A stretch of 64,000 nucleotides of DNA, taken from assembly GCF_003597395.2 (NCBI RefSeq), contig NC_133772.1, positions 145,754,215 through 145,818,214 of the forward strand, given 5' to 3'. Below the pieces are notes generated by a model, which saw only the letters and a program-made list of their open reading frames with translations, searched no databases and had not been told where the DNA came from. Of the stretch, positions 32,390 through 44,896 are shown one piece after another. The stretch is from Chelonoidis abingdonii (Eukaryota > Chordata > Testudines > Testudinidae). Made by a program: the position numbers and the translations under genes. Position 1 is the first letter of the stretch; the number at the start of each line of letters is the position of its first letter.

Positions 32390-35300
32390 TTATTCATTTT
32401 GATTCAATTAGCTAATGTTTAGTGTAAAGCACTTTGGAGAGAATAGGACTATATCAGAGCTGCAGATTTCTCTCATTTTTCTCTTTACTCTATTTTCACT
32501 GTGTATTGCCTCAGTTTCCCAAACTGTCCATCTTATCAGGCAAATGGAAAAATTTCAGGAATGCAAAGGATGCAGGTATTAGCTGGAGCTATATTCTGCT
32601 GCTGTGCTGGCTTTTACCCAGGCAATAGAAGAGATGATATGAAATGAGATTAATAAACGGACTTTTGAATAATAAAATTTTATTAAAGATGCTGTATCAA
32701 CGCATGAATTAAGAATTTAAAGTAATACCTTTAAAACCTGGGATGCCCCCTGATGCTGTTTTACAGAGACTACCAATAATTGCTATGTTACAGCTGTTAC
32801 AGCCTGCTCCAGCCTCCCTTTGTATAAGTAATTTGGGTAGGCCCAAACAGCAAGGGCTCTTATCCCTTAATGCTGTGTACATTTCTCTCTTCTTGCCTTG
32901 TAGGTGTTGCAAGTCCTGACAGTCCCACAGGTTTCCCATTCTCTGGAAGATTAGCTCCATTTCCTGTCAATGTCTTAGCTATGTTGTGTCTTCTCCCTAA
33001 GGGACCCTTCAGTGGGTTCTGTCTCTCCCCCTTCTTCACGTTCACACTTGAATCATCTTTTTTTCTGTTGTTTTAAAATAGCCACAGGGCCAGACTCATG
33101 AACATCCCCAGCAGTACTGGATCTTTTAAAGGTGCTGTAATGTATTCTTGATCTCCCTTTACACTTCTATCTGCTAAAATGTTTTGGAGTATATAATGAA
33201 ATAAGGCATTCCAACCCCACAGATACTTTAATATTTTTTCTAGCATTTGTATATTGTAGCTACTTTATAGAACTGTAAAGCATTTGTATATTGTAGCTAC
33301 TTTATAGAACTGGTAAACCAAGGCACATGGCCTGCACAAGCAGCAATACAGACAGTATGCTAAGCGTGTCAAAGAAGTAAGCAAATGCAAGTTATCAGTA
33401 AAAATATGCACAAACACTTCTCTATATAACAATTATTGCTAAAAAAAAAAAAAGCATAACATCTTTTTACAGCCACAAGTAGAATCAGTGAGATGCAAAG
33501 CTATAGCAGTACATAATGCTAAATGAATATTTTTAGTCTACTGAAATGTCTGAATCTGATCCATTTTGATCTGTAGGGGGGAGGCTTAATGTTTTTTTTT
33601 TAAGTCTGTCCAAACCCTGAATGCTAAACACTGAATGCCTTGCTGTGTTCTATTCTCATTAATTTAGCTGGAAATATTAGGAATGCTGAGATGCTTGAGT
33701 CAGAAAATGAATGGCTCCTTCTCTCCTTTAGGCCCGCCTCGCAAGGCTTGCATACAGAACAAAGTGCATACTGTTTCCTTTGACGATTATTTCACATTCA
33801 TGTCCACGGCCAATCCGTCTGTCACATTAATTCACCAGTCTTGTAATAGGATTCCAGCACTATCTCTTTACCCCCACTTACAAGTACTGTGCCTCACAGG
33901 TCTTCAGTATCAAGATCAGAAATTGGTGATGGCAGTAGGGAGGCAACAGGCAAATTAAAGTGTCCCTCTCTTGACTCTGAAACCTATCTTGACTGGGAGC
34001 CTCAATGCCAGTTGTATCTTTCCACATGGCCCCATGTAGTTTTTGGGGTTTTACCTTATTCTCCAGACTAGAACAAACATAGATGTTGTTTTAACTCTTA
34101 ATTTATTGTTGTAGTTGCCCTGAATATATTAAAATTAGATATTGGTAATTTGTATTGATGAAGTTTGAAATTTTTTAAGAAGTCTAAAGGTTTTGATGGC
34201 AACCTTAGCAATTTTTATTTTAGAAAAGGACTGCAGCAAGTGATTAGCAGGGCTTGCCAGCCCATTTCCGTGTAGTCTTCAACACCTAGCGTATGACTCC
34301 TATGGTTGTCTGCCCTTAGAGATGAGATTTCAGTTTGTTTTCCAGAGATGCAAGTAGAGTCACCAGTAAGTCAGTTTTATAATATAATATGGAGACAAGT
34401 CCCAAAGGGCTTTTACTGAGCACTCTAATTGACTCTGCTGTTGGTGCCATTACCAACTGGTGTAGTCTGTCAGGAAGGCAAAGATGGTGCCAGTTCAAGT
34501 CTGGCATTTGTGGTTCTGAGTTTAAAGAAGTCTTTTGCAGACTGCTTCTCCCCTAAGTCCTCTTCAAACTTGGATCTTTCAGTTCTTCAGAAGCTTAGAT
34601 GTCTCTATTTCACTACTGCCACACAAAAGAAATGCAAGAAAAATATTAAGTGTCAGAAGCCCACACTCAGATGCCACCCCAGTATCCTTCCCACCCTCTA
34701 CATTTCGTTTTTGCTTTAGATGTTACTTTTTCAGTTGCACTCACAATGGACATCAAGTTAGGGAACCATGTTCCTTAAAAAGACTTTTCTTTTCCCTCAC
34801 TCCTAATTAATCTTAAACATTGTCCCAAGTTTGTTCCAAAAGTGAACTTTTCATTTTGGTTAAATATGTTGCCATTCCTTCTTTTTGATCCAGTTCTCAA
34901 CACTTTAGTAAGGACTTGTGGTTTATGGCTTGACTTAATGGTTGAGAGAGAGCTACCTCCCTTCAGCTGGTCTTCTCATAGCTTGGGGCAGTCACCATTC
35001 TGAAAGAATGCTCCATATTTGTCTTTGTCTCTTCAGTTTGTTGTTGAGCTATGTTGTAATAATGCTGCTGAACCCAAACAGGCAGCCCTACTCCGTCAAA
35101 TTCAATCCTGGGGTAAGCACTTGCAACTCCCCTTAAAGTCTCTAGGCCAAATGCGTTTTTGACAAGTGTCCGCATAAATTACACATCAGGCGTGAACTGT
35201 CCAGAAAACAGAAGTGGATGTAAACTGTAAAGATAATCCTATTCATTGCTTTTCCTGGTATGTTGCCTTTTGCCTTGTGGGTGTATAAATTGCACCTTCT

Positions 35301-37375
35301 TGATTGTCAAATTGGTATAAGGAACACTCCTTACATCCGTTACTTACTTACATACATTTTCTGATCAACTTACACCTGATGTGTACATTTCATCTCTTTT
35401 AAGTCACAGCTTTATTGGACTCAGTATGTCTATATAACTTTCTGTACTGGATGATAGGTGATGCTTTCCAGTAAGTCTCATTGAACTGATGGATGCCTCA
35501 TGGCTTTGATTTGACCATTTAGAGGTAGAGAAATGCCCTTGTTTTGTTCAGAAAAAGGGATTGATTGCATTCAAAGTGAGAAAAATCATACCAAATTATT
35601 AATTTTCTCTATGGATATTAATGTTTATACAAGGTGCTGGACTGATAACCTTGTAAAATCAAAGATCTCTATTTATCCACAGATCATATACAGCTCAGGC
35701 AGAAGCACTGTAAACCTCTTTCCACCACTCTTCTAAAGTACACAAAGCCATTTTGCAGGGACCACCTTTAGGAGTGGGAAAGTAGCATTAGTCATCACGC
35801 ACATTAATGCTTGATCTGATGAGATTGCAAAAAGGCTATTGATTAGTGCCAACTATAGTGGTAGTGTATGTACTGGGCTGTCCCCACCAGCTCACTTTGC
35901 AAACCAGTGAACAGTTGCCATTGCTAATGACTTTAAGCTCTCTAATGAGCTAGATTAGATTTGAACTTGTCAGCCACAGTAGAAAGTTCTGTATCCTATT
36001 ACCAATCTGTAAAGTCATCCAGTTTCCCTACAGCAGATGTTTTAAATGAAATCGGCAGAATCTGATTCTGCAATCTTCAAATATTCACGGCTCAACTAAA
36101 CTAGTCTAAATAAACTGTTTAAATAAAAGTGTACATGTGTTAAATTAACCACCAGATGGAGCCCTCACAACCCCAAGGAACAGAACTATACTGACATTGG
36201 TAGAGAAAACTATAAACAGTGTAGGCTTCTGTAGCTTCCTAAAAATCAGAGCAAATCTGTGATCTATTTTGCTGTTTGTAAACAAAATGAGGGGTTGGAC
36301 AGCCAACAAGTTCACCCCTCTAGCCATGAGGCCGCTTCTTGGCCTCATGGTTAGGGGGTGAAAATATTATTTAAGTTATATCTGTATAGCTACTTACTGT
36401 TTTTGTATACACTGCAATTATGTCAGGCTGAGGGGACAGACTTGGCCTATACAAACATGTAAAAATAATAAACATTATTACTTAAGAGATTTTCTCAAGC
36501 CTGGTGATTTAGCCAGCCAAGGAAAATTTCTAAAGGGCCATCTTCCAGAACTCAGCCAGGGAAAATAGGACACAATGGGTCAAAAATTTCCTTCCCCACA
36601 CCACTTTCTACAGGCCAAATGGAAATCAGAGATTGAGGAAAAGTCCTGTTAAAACATCTAAGGGAGATAGTGCACCCACTGTGCTAACTGATAGGGGAGG
36701 CAGCTTCCCAATGCCCATTCTTTAATGATTCTTGAAAGGTGGGGTTCCCATTCATACACACAGCATGTTTATATATATATATATAATCTCCCATAGGCTA
36801 TTCTGCACGCTCCTGGGTTTATGCATAGGCTGCTGTCCCCTTGGTGAGGGAGAAAAGCAGGAACAGGTATGGAGTTGTGGTGCATGGAAGGTGCACAGCT
36901 CATTTAAACACACATTGTGGGACTGGTTTGTTTTGTTTCTGTGTAGCAGACCAAGATAGTTAGCGAGGTACAGAAGGCCACAGACAATTTCTGCTGTTAT
37001 TTGCTCTGCTTCAAGCTAATTTTGAGTAGTTTGTTTATATGCTGGGTCCTGACCACACTGTTTTGACCAGATAAATACATTCCCAAAAGGAAACTTTGCT
37101 GCACAGGTTATTTATTCTCACGATCAAAATAAAGCAAGGGGAATTGAAGCATTATATCTGAATTTTCAGATATTTTAAGTGACTGATTTTTAATTGACTG
37201 ATTTTTCTGTTTGTGCTAATTTTTGGTTACCCTGGAGCTTTAATACCAAACACATAGGCCTGTGGCAGCAGTACGCACATTAACACATGCTAATAAACTG
37301 CAATTAAACACAAGCCTTGTTAGAAAGGTGCTACTATTATTTCCCAAACCATTATAGATCAGGCCCAATGCTGTT
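32390..37375. other. Long non-coding interval
   Basis: No coding region of either host or element type. It contains a possible MIR trace near 32500 (gcctcagtttcccaaactgt), a 37-bp tandem duplication at 33242-33317, and a (TA)n tract at 36770-36785. Confidence 0.45.
33242..33317. repeat. 37-bp tandem duplication
   Basis: Two adjacent copies start at 33242 and 33279 (agcatttgtatattgtagct and so on), differing by one inserted base near the end of the second copy. Confidence 0.85.
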
Positions 37376-37379
37376 ACTT

Positions 37380-37640
37380 GGGGCTACTCTAGAAGGCTTT
37401 GCTGATACAGCTATAACTGTATAGCTATACTGGCAGAGCCCCCTGGTGGAGTTCCACCTTATTCCGAGAAATGGAGATCTTTTGGCTGTATACATAAATC
37501 TCCTCCCCAAATGACATAAACTATATCAGTAAAAGGACTCATTGGCTGCTATAGCTGCACCTACATAGGTTTTTTTTTTTTTGCCAGCATGGCTATGTCA
37601 GTGAGGGGTGGGGATTTTTTCATATAGGAATTCTGACAAA
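37380..37640. repeat. Foldback non-autonomous transposon-like repeat
   Basis: Text with tgtatagctatactggcaga, aactatatcag and gccagcatggctatgtcagt resembles palindromic turtle repeats. A T-run lies at 37570-37582. Edges approximate. Confidence 0.4.
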
Positions 37641-37861
37641 ACTTTGAAGTGTGGATCTTGTTGTGCTGCAGACTAGTGCCAGAGCTACACTACGTGAATT
37701 TGTTTTGTTAACAGAACATTACAGGTGCACTCAAATGTTGGGCTATGTCAGAATTAAGGCTGCCAGCATAACCTTACCTGGCTACTTGTGTAAATGCATT
37801 CCAGTTCAGTCCTGGACTAAGTCATGCTATTTTAAGTATGTCTACACTTAAAACGCTACAG

Positions 37862-38180
37862 CAGGGGTCGGCAACCTTCCAGAAGTGGTGTGCCAAGTCT
37901 TCATTTATTCACTCTAAGTTAAGGTTTCGCGTGCCGGTAATACATTTTAACATTTGTAGGTCTCTTTCTATAAGTTTATAATATATAACTAAGCCATTGT
38001 TGTATGTAAAGTAAATAAGGTTTTTAAAATATTTAAAAAGCTTCATTTAAAAATGAATGAAAATGCAGAGCCCCACCCCCACCCCCCGGACTGGTGGCCA
38101 GGACCCGGGCAGTGTGAGTGCCACTGAAAATCAGCTCGCGTGCCGCCTTCGGCACTGGTGCCATAGGTTGCCTACCCCTG
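37862..38180 (+). mobile_element. hAT-like non-autonomous element with 8-bp target duplication
   Basis: Starts CAGGGGTCGGCAACCTT and ends AGGTTGCCTACCCCTG, a good terminal inverted repeat. It is flanked by cgctacag (37854-37861) and ccctacag (38181-38188), matching at 7 of 8. It is 319 bp with no coding capacity. A second copy begins at 63727. Confidence 0.82.
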
Positions 38181-38189
38181 CCCTACAGT

Positions 38190-38620
38190 GTAGACACTCA
38201 CTACAGCGACAGAGGGGTTTTTTCCATTGTTGTAGTTAATCCACCGCTCTGAGAAGAAGTAGTTAGGTTAATGGAAGCACTAGATGGATGGATTTTTTTA
38301 TACCCCTGAGATTAGCTATGCTAATGTAATTTTCAGTGCAGACCAGCCCATAATGTCTCATACAAAGTTTTCTACAATTTTAGCAGCAAATACATAGGAA
38401 AATAAAGCTGTACAAATCCCTGTCTGAGGGAAACAAGAGGGAGTATCACCTCTCTGGAATTATTCAACTCCAGGCCCTTCCACGGATTTGGGGGCTTTAT
38501 TTTTGGAGGGGGGCAGGGCGGGATCATTTTGTTCAGCCTGTCAGTTTTGAAGTAGATTTAACTCTGATAACCACCTCTACTTGTGGTAGGAAGGAGGAGG
38601 AGGAAATGGAAAGTGCTTGT
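38190..38620. other. Non-coding stretch
   Basis: Nothing recognised. Confidence 0.4.
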
Positions 38621-38624
38621 TGCA

Positions 38625-38790
38625 GTGTTGCCAACTCTTGTAATTTTATCATTTGTTTCTTAAACCACTAGGTCCCAGATTCATGTGAAAGTGAAAATTT
38701 CATATATAAAACCTCATGAGTTTTAAGCCAATCTCATTATTTTTTGAGCCTGATTCATGATTTTTGAACACTTGGGGTTGGCAATACTGA
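38625..38790 (+). repeat. Non-autonomous DNA-transposon-like repeat
   Basis: From gttgccaactcttgtaattt to cttggggttggcaatactg. The inverted GTTGCCAA ends match those of the copy at 31355-31656, whose body is longer. Confidence 0.55.
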
Positions 38791-38799
38791 TGTTGCAAC

Positions 38800-41700
38800 A
38801 ACTCTAGCAATGTGGCTCCATTGAAAGCACTCTGCCCTGAAGCTGAGGAGACAGGTAAGGGAGCTCAAAAGAAATGCAGACACCCTTTGCTTCCAGTGGA
38901 TTCCTACAGTCCAAACAGATCTCTATGGAGTTGGGAATTTGAGGACAGAACCTTCTCATTTCATCTGAGGGGCCTTATGCCAATTACAGAATCTCGTGAA
39001 TTTTCTTTATTCACCTCCTGCTGCGTAATATCTATAACTAAATTCTTATTCAGCACTTACTCAGGCAAAACGCTCATAGATGTCAATGGCTAATTAGCTG
39101 GCATAAAAGCTGAGTGAAGGCACCAGGACTGGACACAGTTATCAAAGTTCTTTCATGAACTGCAAGAACTAGCTCTTTTCTCCTACAGGAAATGCTAAAA
39201 GCAGCATTGTTTTTGTGGTTGTATCTGCATAAAGACCTTCTGGTGTAGTATTTTAAAAGAAATTAACAAAGGATGAAGGTTTCTTGTTTCCCCCTTAAAG
39301 ATGAGAATGAAGAAGAATTAAAATGAGTAAAGAAATCAATCCTACTGAGACAGGCCCATGTTTTTAAAGTGACCACTAATTGTGTGTATTTAATTTGATG
39401 CACTTCAGTGCTGATTATCAGAAGTGCCTCCACTGACTTGAGATAGAGTTGAGGGTGCTCAACACTTTTGAAATTCAGGCCCTTGTGACCCATTTGGGGA
39501 CAAGTTGGACATTCCAAATAAATGGACAGTTGAAAACCTGTGCCTTAGATGATCAACTAGTGATTTCTCATCTCATGGATGTATGGCATTTTTCTTAAAT
39601 ACATTCATGTAAAACTCCCTAATATAGTTACAGTTCCCAATACTCATAAAGAATGCACACAAAAAAGTATTACTGAAAATATAATGCACAATATTGTTTC
39701 ATTACTAGTTCTTGAGAAAATATTATGAATTATTTGTAGACAAAAATGACATGAAGAAAGGCAGATTCCAGCAACAATTCCACTGAATGCTGGCACCAGT
39801 TCACTCAAGCCTATGAAAGGCAGCAAAGGCTATTCATTTCAGTGCTGAATATTTTTGTCAGGATGAATCCATTCCTGAATCATGCTTTCTCTTTCTCTGT
39901 TACAAATTAAGATTTTTTCTTTTTGGAAAAAAAGTTCACAATTCATTTCAGAGTCATGGTAGTGACTCTATAGATAAGACTGGAGAAAATATTTCATTTA
40001 TAACGTCTATTTTCACATTTTTCTAACCTCTTCCTCCTCAAAATCTTTTTGCACTGAAATTTCTTAAGAATAGTTAGCAGAAAGATTACTTTTTTTGAAG
40101 TTGGAAGAAAATCAGGAGAGTAATTTAGTCACTAAGAACAGAAAGCTTTTAAAAATGTGTTCCTAACTTTCAAAAAATAGCTTTTAACTTAAAGCCAGCT
40201 TATTTTAAAAATTCAAAATAGCCACGTGCTTCATCCTGTGGGGCCACATGTCTTGAAAACAACTGGGTTAGAATTAAGAAAATTAGAAAAGTTTTGATTC
40301 TTAACCCCTATTAGATAGGCGAGCCCCTATTTTGCAACTAACAGATATGAAGCCGCTACTGCATGGATCTTCTTAACGTCCATAAGGTATTTATCCCCTC
40401 TGAGCCTCAACAGTTATGCTATCAGAGCTATAGGGATGAAAACCTCCCCTCCCCACTGAGTGAATGTGTGTGTTGGTGGGGGGGATGCTAGCCAGCATAT
40501 ATCGAGACCAAAAAAGGCTCCCCAGACCATATCTGAAGGGTAAGTTGAACAGAGAAAGGGATTATATACAGATCTCTCTGACTTTAAGCAGATCTGGTGG
40601 CTTTTCCCTATATCAAGAAAGGGTGGGTATGTGTACAGAGATAGAGAGTTGTTAATCATGAGTATGAGTCAGATCCATGTGTAAGAACCATTTCTGTCAG
40701 GTCTTTAAATTAATAGCTTAGCTGCAAGGAAACCTTTAAAAACAAGTTCTTAAAAATGTGAAACTGCCTGTGCAGTACCAAAACTACAGCGGGCTTAACA
40801 GCATTTGTTCTATTTAAAAGCTCATTCCAGATCCCGGTTTAGCTCTAAGCAAGTCCTGAGAGCAGAGATGTGGTTGCCAGTAAAATGTTTTTCAAAGCTG
40901 CAGCCCACAGCACTGCCAGGATGTGGAAAGCAGCAGCAGAACAGTGAGAAATCACTGGACATAGGAACAACAAAGCACCCGAAGATACAGGGGTGGGGAG
41001 AGGCAAAGAATCAAAAGAGGCTCATTTCTCTCTGGAAAAAGAATTAACTATTAGTATTTTCTAAAACATGGTCCTACGTGTATACAGCGCCTTTTATCTG
41101 CAAAGATCCCAAGCAATTTACAGGATTACATATATACAATCCAAACGTGCATAGGATTCCAATTAGTATTGGAAGTGGATACAGAGAAATTATGGCGAGA
41201 ATAAAACGACAAGTGTGCTAAACAGAACTCTACATCAAGGATTTCTGCTCCTCCTTCACTGTCTTTCAAGTAACAATGAGATTTCCAGGGATGTGTTTTT
41301 ATTTTACTGAAAGTGTTTCAAACATTCTTTAGTACTGTATTTGCTTTTTGAGCATGTCTCTTTAATGGTCTCTTTTAAAACACTACATACCACTGTGGGG
41401 GAGCAGGAACACAGTAATTTTGTATTTACTGCATCCATATCATCATGTTCTCTGAAGAACATTCCACTGCCCTTAGACAGCATTATTAAATGGTCTGCAC
41501 ACTCTTGTTTAGTTGCCTTTCACCCACTCCGTTGTCTCACTGGCACGATTTCAATCTTTTTCTTTTCTCTTGCCATTCTAATCCTATCAGCCATTCCAGG
41601 CCTTTCTTTTAACTTTTCTCATGCTGTTCTTATACCTGCTTTCATGTATCACTGCAACAGTGTTTCTCCCCATCTCTCCCACAACCCAGTTAGTACTCCT

Positions 41701-43350
41701 TGATTTGTCCTTACTGCCTTTGATTTGTTCACAGGAACTCTCGATTCTTTTCTTTCCCTCTTGGACCTTTCCAACTATTCTGTGCCTCTTTGCCTGATCC
41801 TCTCTGAACTTCTCCATGATGCTCCAATTCACTCTCCTGGATCACAAAGTGAGCATTATTTCCAGTGCACATACTTGTAAACTCAGGAATTCTGGTTCTT
41901 CCACTGCCCAAGCTGGTAAAAGCTGGGAGTGCATCAAATCATCCTCCAGCAAACTCCTCTGGTTGAAAGAAAGTTGTTGGACGGCTTTAGAGAGAACTGA
42001 AGACAGACCTCACTGAGAAGGGAAAGGTCACTACAACACAGCCTACAATGGGAAAACACGTATTCTGGGGAATCGCTGAAAAAACATAGTATGTACAATA
42101 GGATAATTCAATTCACAACTTAAAACCTCCTCTGCCATTGTGGCCCATCCACACTAGGTATCAAACTGTGTTTGCTGACTGTATAAAACATGGTTTTAAC
42201 AGGTTCAGGCTAACACATATCAAACATGGCTGCTGACCGAATGCAGAGGGGTCTCTGAATCACTCTTTTAGCTATTCAGTGTATTCTGGGGCAATTGGTT
42301 AGCTATTGTGTTTCATCCTCTAAATTTTCCAGTCCATTTTCAGACCTCTGGCCCAGTGCAATCTTTTATCTAAGCCTTGCTGTGCCACAACAGCCCACCC
42401 AGCACAAATGTTTGTTTTATACTTAGTACACAAACTGCAATAAGAGTTTGGTGCCACAGTAAGTTAGTAATCCAGGCTGACAGCTCTCCCAGCCAAGTTG
42501 AGTCACACTTACTCTCTGTTCCTTCAAGCATCTATGGGACATTTTATCCACTCCCTCTCCTTTGGGATTTTTTGCCCTCCACTTCCCACTATGCTATTCT
42601 AATTTGGTCTGCGCTCCTGTGCTGTTCTAATCTTTGCCTGGCATCCCCCACAACATTCCAAATCTCTCAGCGCACCCCATCCCACAATACTCTTCTTTCA
42701 CTCGGCTGCACACACAAGTTCTCTGTTAGTGCCCTTGGCTGCCCTATCAGCTCTGTTGGAGTTCATGTATCAAGAGGTAACTCCAATGTCTGAGAATCTG
42801 TAGGTGACCTAAACATTTTATAAAAATATTGCCATTACAGTGTCTCACTGATCAGTAATTATTTTTCAAACACCATTCTACTAGCTACTTTGAAATTTCG
42901 TTTTCCAATGTACAAGTTGGCTGGTTCTCTCACCCCCTGACAACCAATCACTGACGCAAAAAACAACATTTAAACCAGCCAACCTGGTTGTTCTCTGGAC
43001 TGATATGTTAAGTTTCAGATCAATGTAGATTGGGATGGAAGTATTATAAATCTCTGGAAAAAACCCCCAAATCTTTGGAATAATGGAAACACTAGATGCA
43101 TTAATGTTAGGGGTGCTGTTCAGTGCCACTGTCATTGACTTCTGTGGGATTTGGGGGTACAAAAGAAATGCAGCATTAAGTTGTTACAGTACTTTTTGCA
43201 TGTGAAATACTGAAGCCCCAGTGCTATACCTGGATCCATATGCTCAGGACTGATAGCAGGTCCAGGACTCAAGTTTTCCTTTTCCTTTAGTGTATCAGGC
43301 TCCAGCTTGAAAGACATTCACATTATGTTTGTTTACAAACCTAAAACTCA
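38800..43350. other. Long non-coding interval downstream of ZBTB1
   Basis: No coding region. A foldback-type repeat phrase lies at 39390-39485 (cacttcagtgctgattatca, gaaattcaggccctt). Possible diverged DNA-transposon traces lie near 42150-42240. Otherwise featureless. Confidence 0.4.
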
Positions 43351-43352
43351 CT

Positions 43353-43396
43353 TATAATATATATATTATATATATATATTTTATATATATATAAAA
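43353..43396. repeat. (TA)n microsatellite
   Basis: Almost pure TA over about 44 bp with a few interruptions. Confidence 0.9.
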
Positions 43397-43473
43397 CCAG
43401 AAATTTGATACAGCATCTGAAAATACTCATTTGATTAAGTAGCTATATGCAATTTTTAGGTGAACTTTATCCA

Positions 43474-43479
43474 TTTATT
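43474..43479 (-). terminator. ZBTB1: Candidate ZBTB1 poly(A) signal
   Basis: AATAAA on the minus strand, about 1.4 kb after the stop. A variant ATTAAA lies nearer at 44569-44574. Either or both could be used. Confidence 0.3.
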
Positions 43480-43554
43480 TATATATTCTGACATTCTGTT
43501 TTATGAGCTACAAATTAATCACAGTCTTTGAAAAATGGCGAAGTTTCAAAACTT

Positions 43555-43780
43555 AGCCCGGGCAATGATACTCTAGCTACAGCACTGGACTGAGACTCAG
43601 GAGACCTAGATTCTATTCCCAGCTCTGCCACAGGCCTACTAGGCGACCCTTGGCAAGTCATGTCCCCGCTCTGTGCCTCAGTTTCCCCATATGTAAAATG
43701 GTGAAATGGCATTGACTTTCTTTGTGAAGCACTTTGAAATCTCCTGATGAAAAGTACTATATAAGAAGTAGGTGGTGTTA
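43555..43780 (+). repeat. MIR SINE
   Basis: Clear MIR text: actcaggagacctagattct, ccagctctgccac, cttggcaagtcatg, gtgcctcagtttccccatat, gaagcactttgaaatctcct and the gaaaagtactatataag end. If the distal poly(A) signal is used it lies in the ZBTB1 3' UTR. Confidence 0.88.
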
Positions 43781-44896
43781 TTGTTTTTTCAAATGTTCTT
43801 TGTTCACCACTGCTTATCACAGATTTCATCATTAACAACCACGCAGTTAGTATTTGTTTATACAGCTGGTGTCTAAGATTTCAGCCCAGACCCATGGCTG
43901 TTCTTTCAAAGACCAAGTTGCCTTAGCTGACATGCAGTGGTTTTTTACTGCATTAAAATAAAACAGATAAGCTCTATATGTTAGGGTTTCACTAGATTCA
44001 AAGAGGTCTGTATGTGAGAAGATTCTGAAAGGGCATAAAACATCTTTGCTGCACTTATTAAGAAAGCTCAGCAGTCTCTTCGCACTCAATAGTCAGTTTC
44101 CGTTGTGATGAGTAGATTATAAATACTCAGGCAGATACAGATAGGCAACTAAAGGGAAGCATTACTGCATCGGAAGTGCCCGTTTCAATCTGCTAGAGTA
44201 TCAAGCATGGAAAATGGCTGTTCAGATGGGAATTCTTTTACTTGTAGTCTTAATTCTCTACTTCTTCCTTTGTCCATATCATTGCAGTTTTACTTAGCCT
44301 ATCCAAACTGACCAGCATGCCTGGGGACATGAATCTCAATAAAGATGCTAAGAATCTGAATTCTCTGACAGCTAGCACTGTGCTGACTGGAGAGTCACAA
44401 AGCAAAGAATTATTTCATGGCATCAGTTTTCATTTTTTAAATTGATTTTGATATTAGGAATGATTATGCTCCTGCATATTAATGGCTACGTGATCTAAAA
44501 TTTCACATGAAGAAATAACACTTGCAAATACTGAAGCACTCATTGGATAGACATGAAACTAAGAACTGTTTAATAGAAGTCAGTTAAGGGGTAACATTTG
44601 TGCTTTTACTCTACAGTTTAAAAATAATGACTTGTATCATATCTACTTAGTAAAACAATAAAATTAAAAACAGAAATTGCTAGTAGGCAACAGTGAAAAT
44701 GTAATAATTAAACACTTGATGCTTTTAAAAGATATATACTTAATGACCCTATAACAAAGACACCTATGATTAAGAGGGTCTTTAAACAAAAGACTTGTTT
44801 TCAGCAATCATTCAATTTTTGTCTGCTATATTGTATGCCTTGCTTTGGTGTTCCCACTGTTGTCAACTTAATGCTTGTTTTACAGTATGTTTATGC

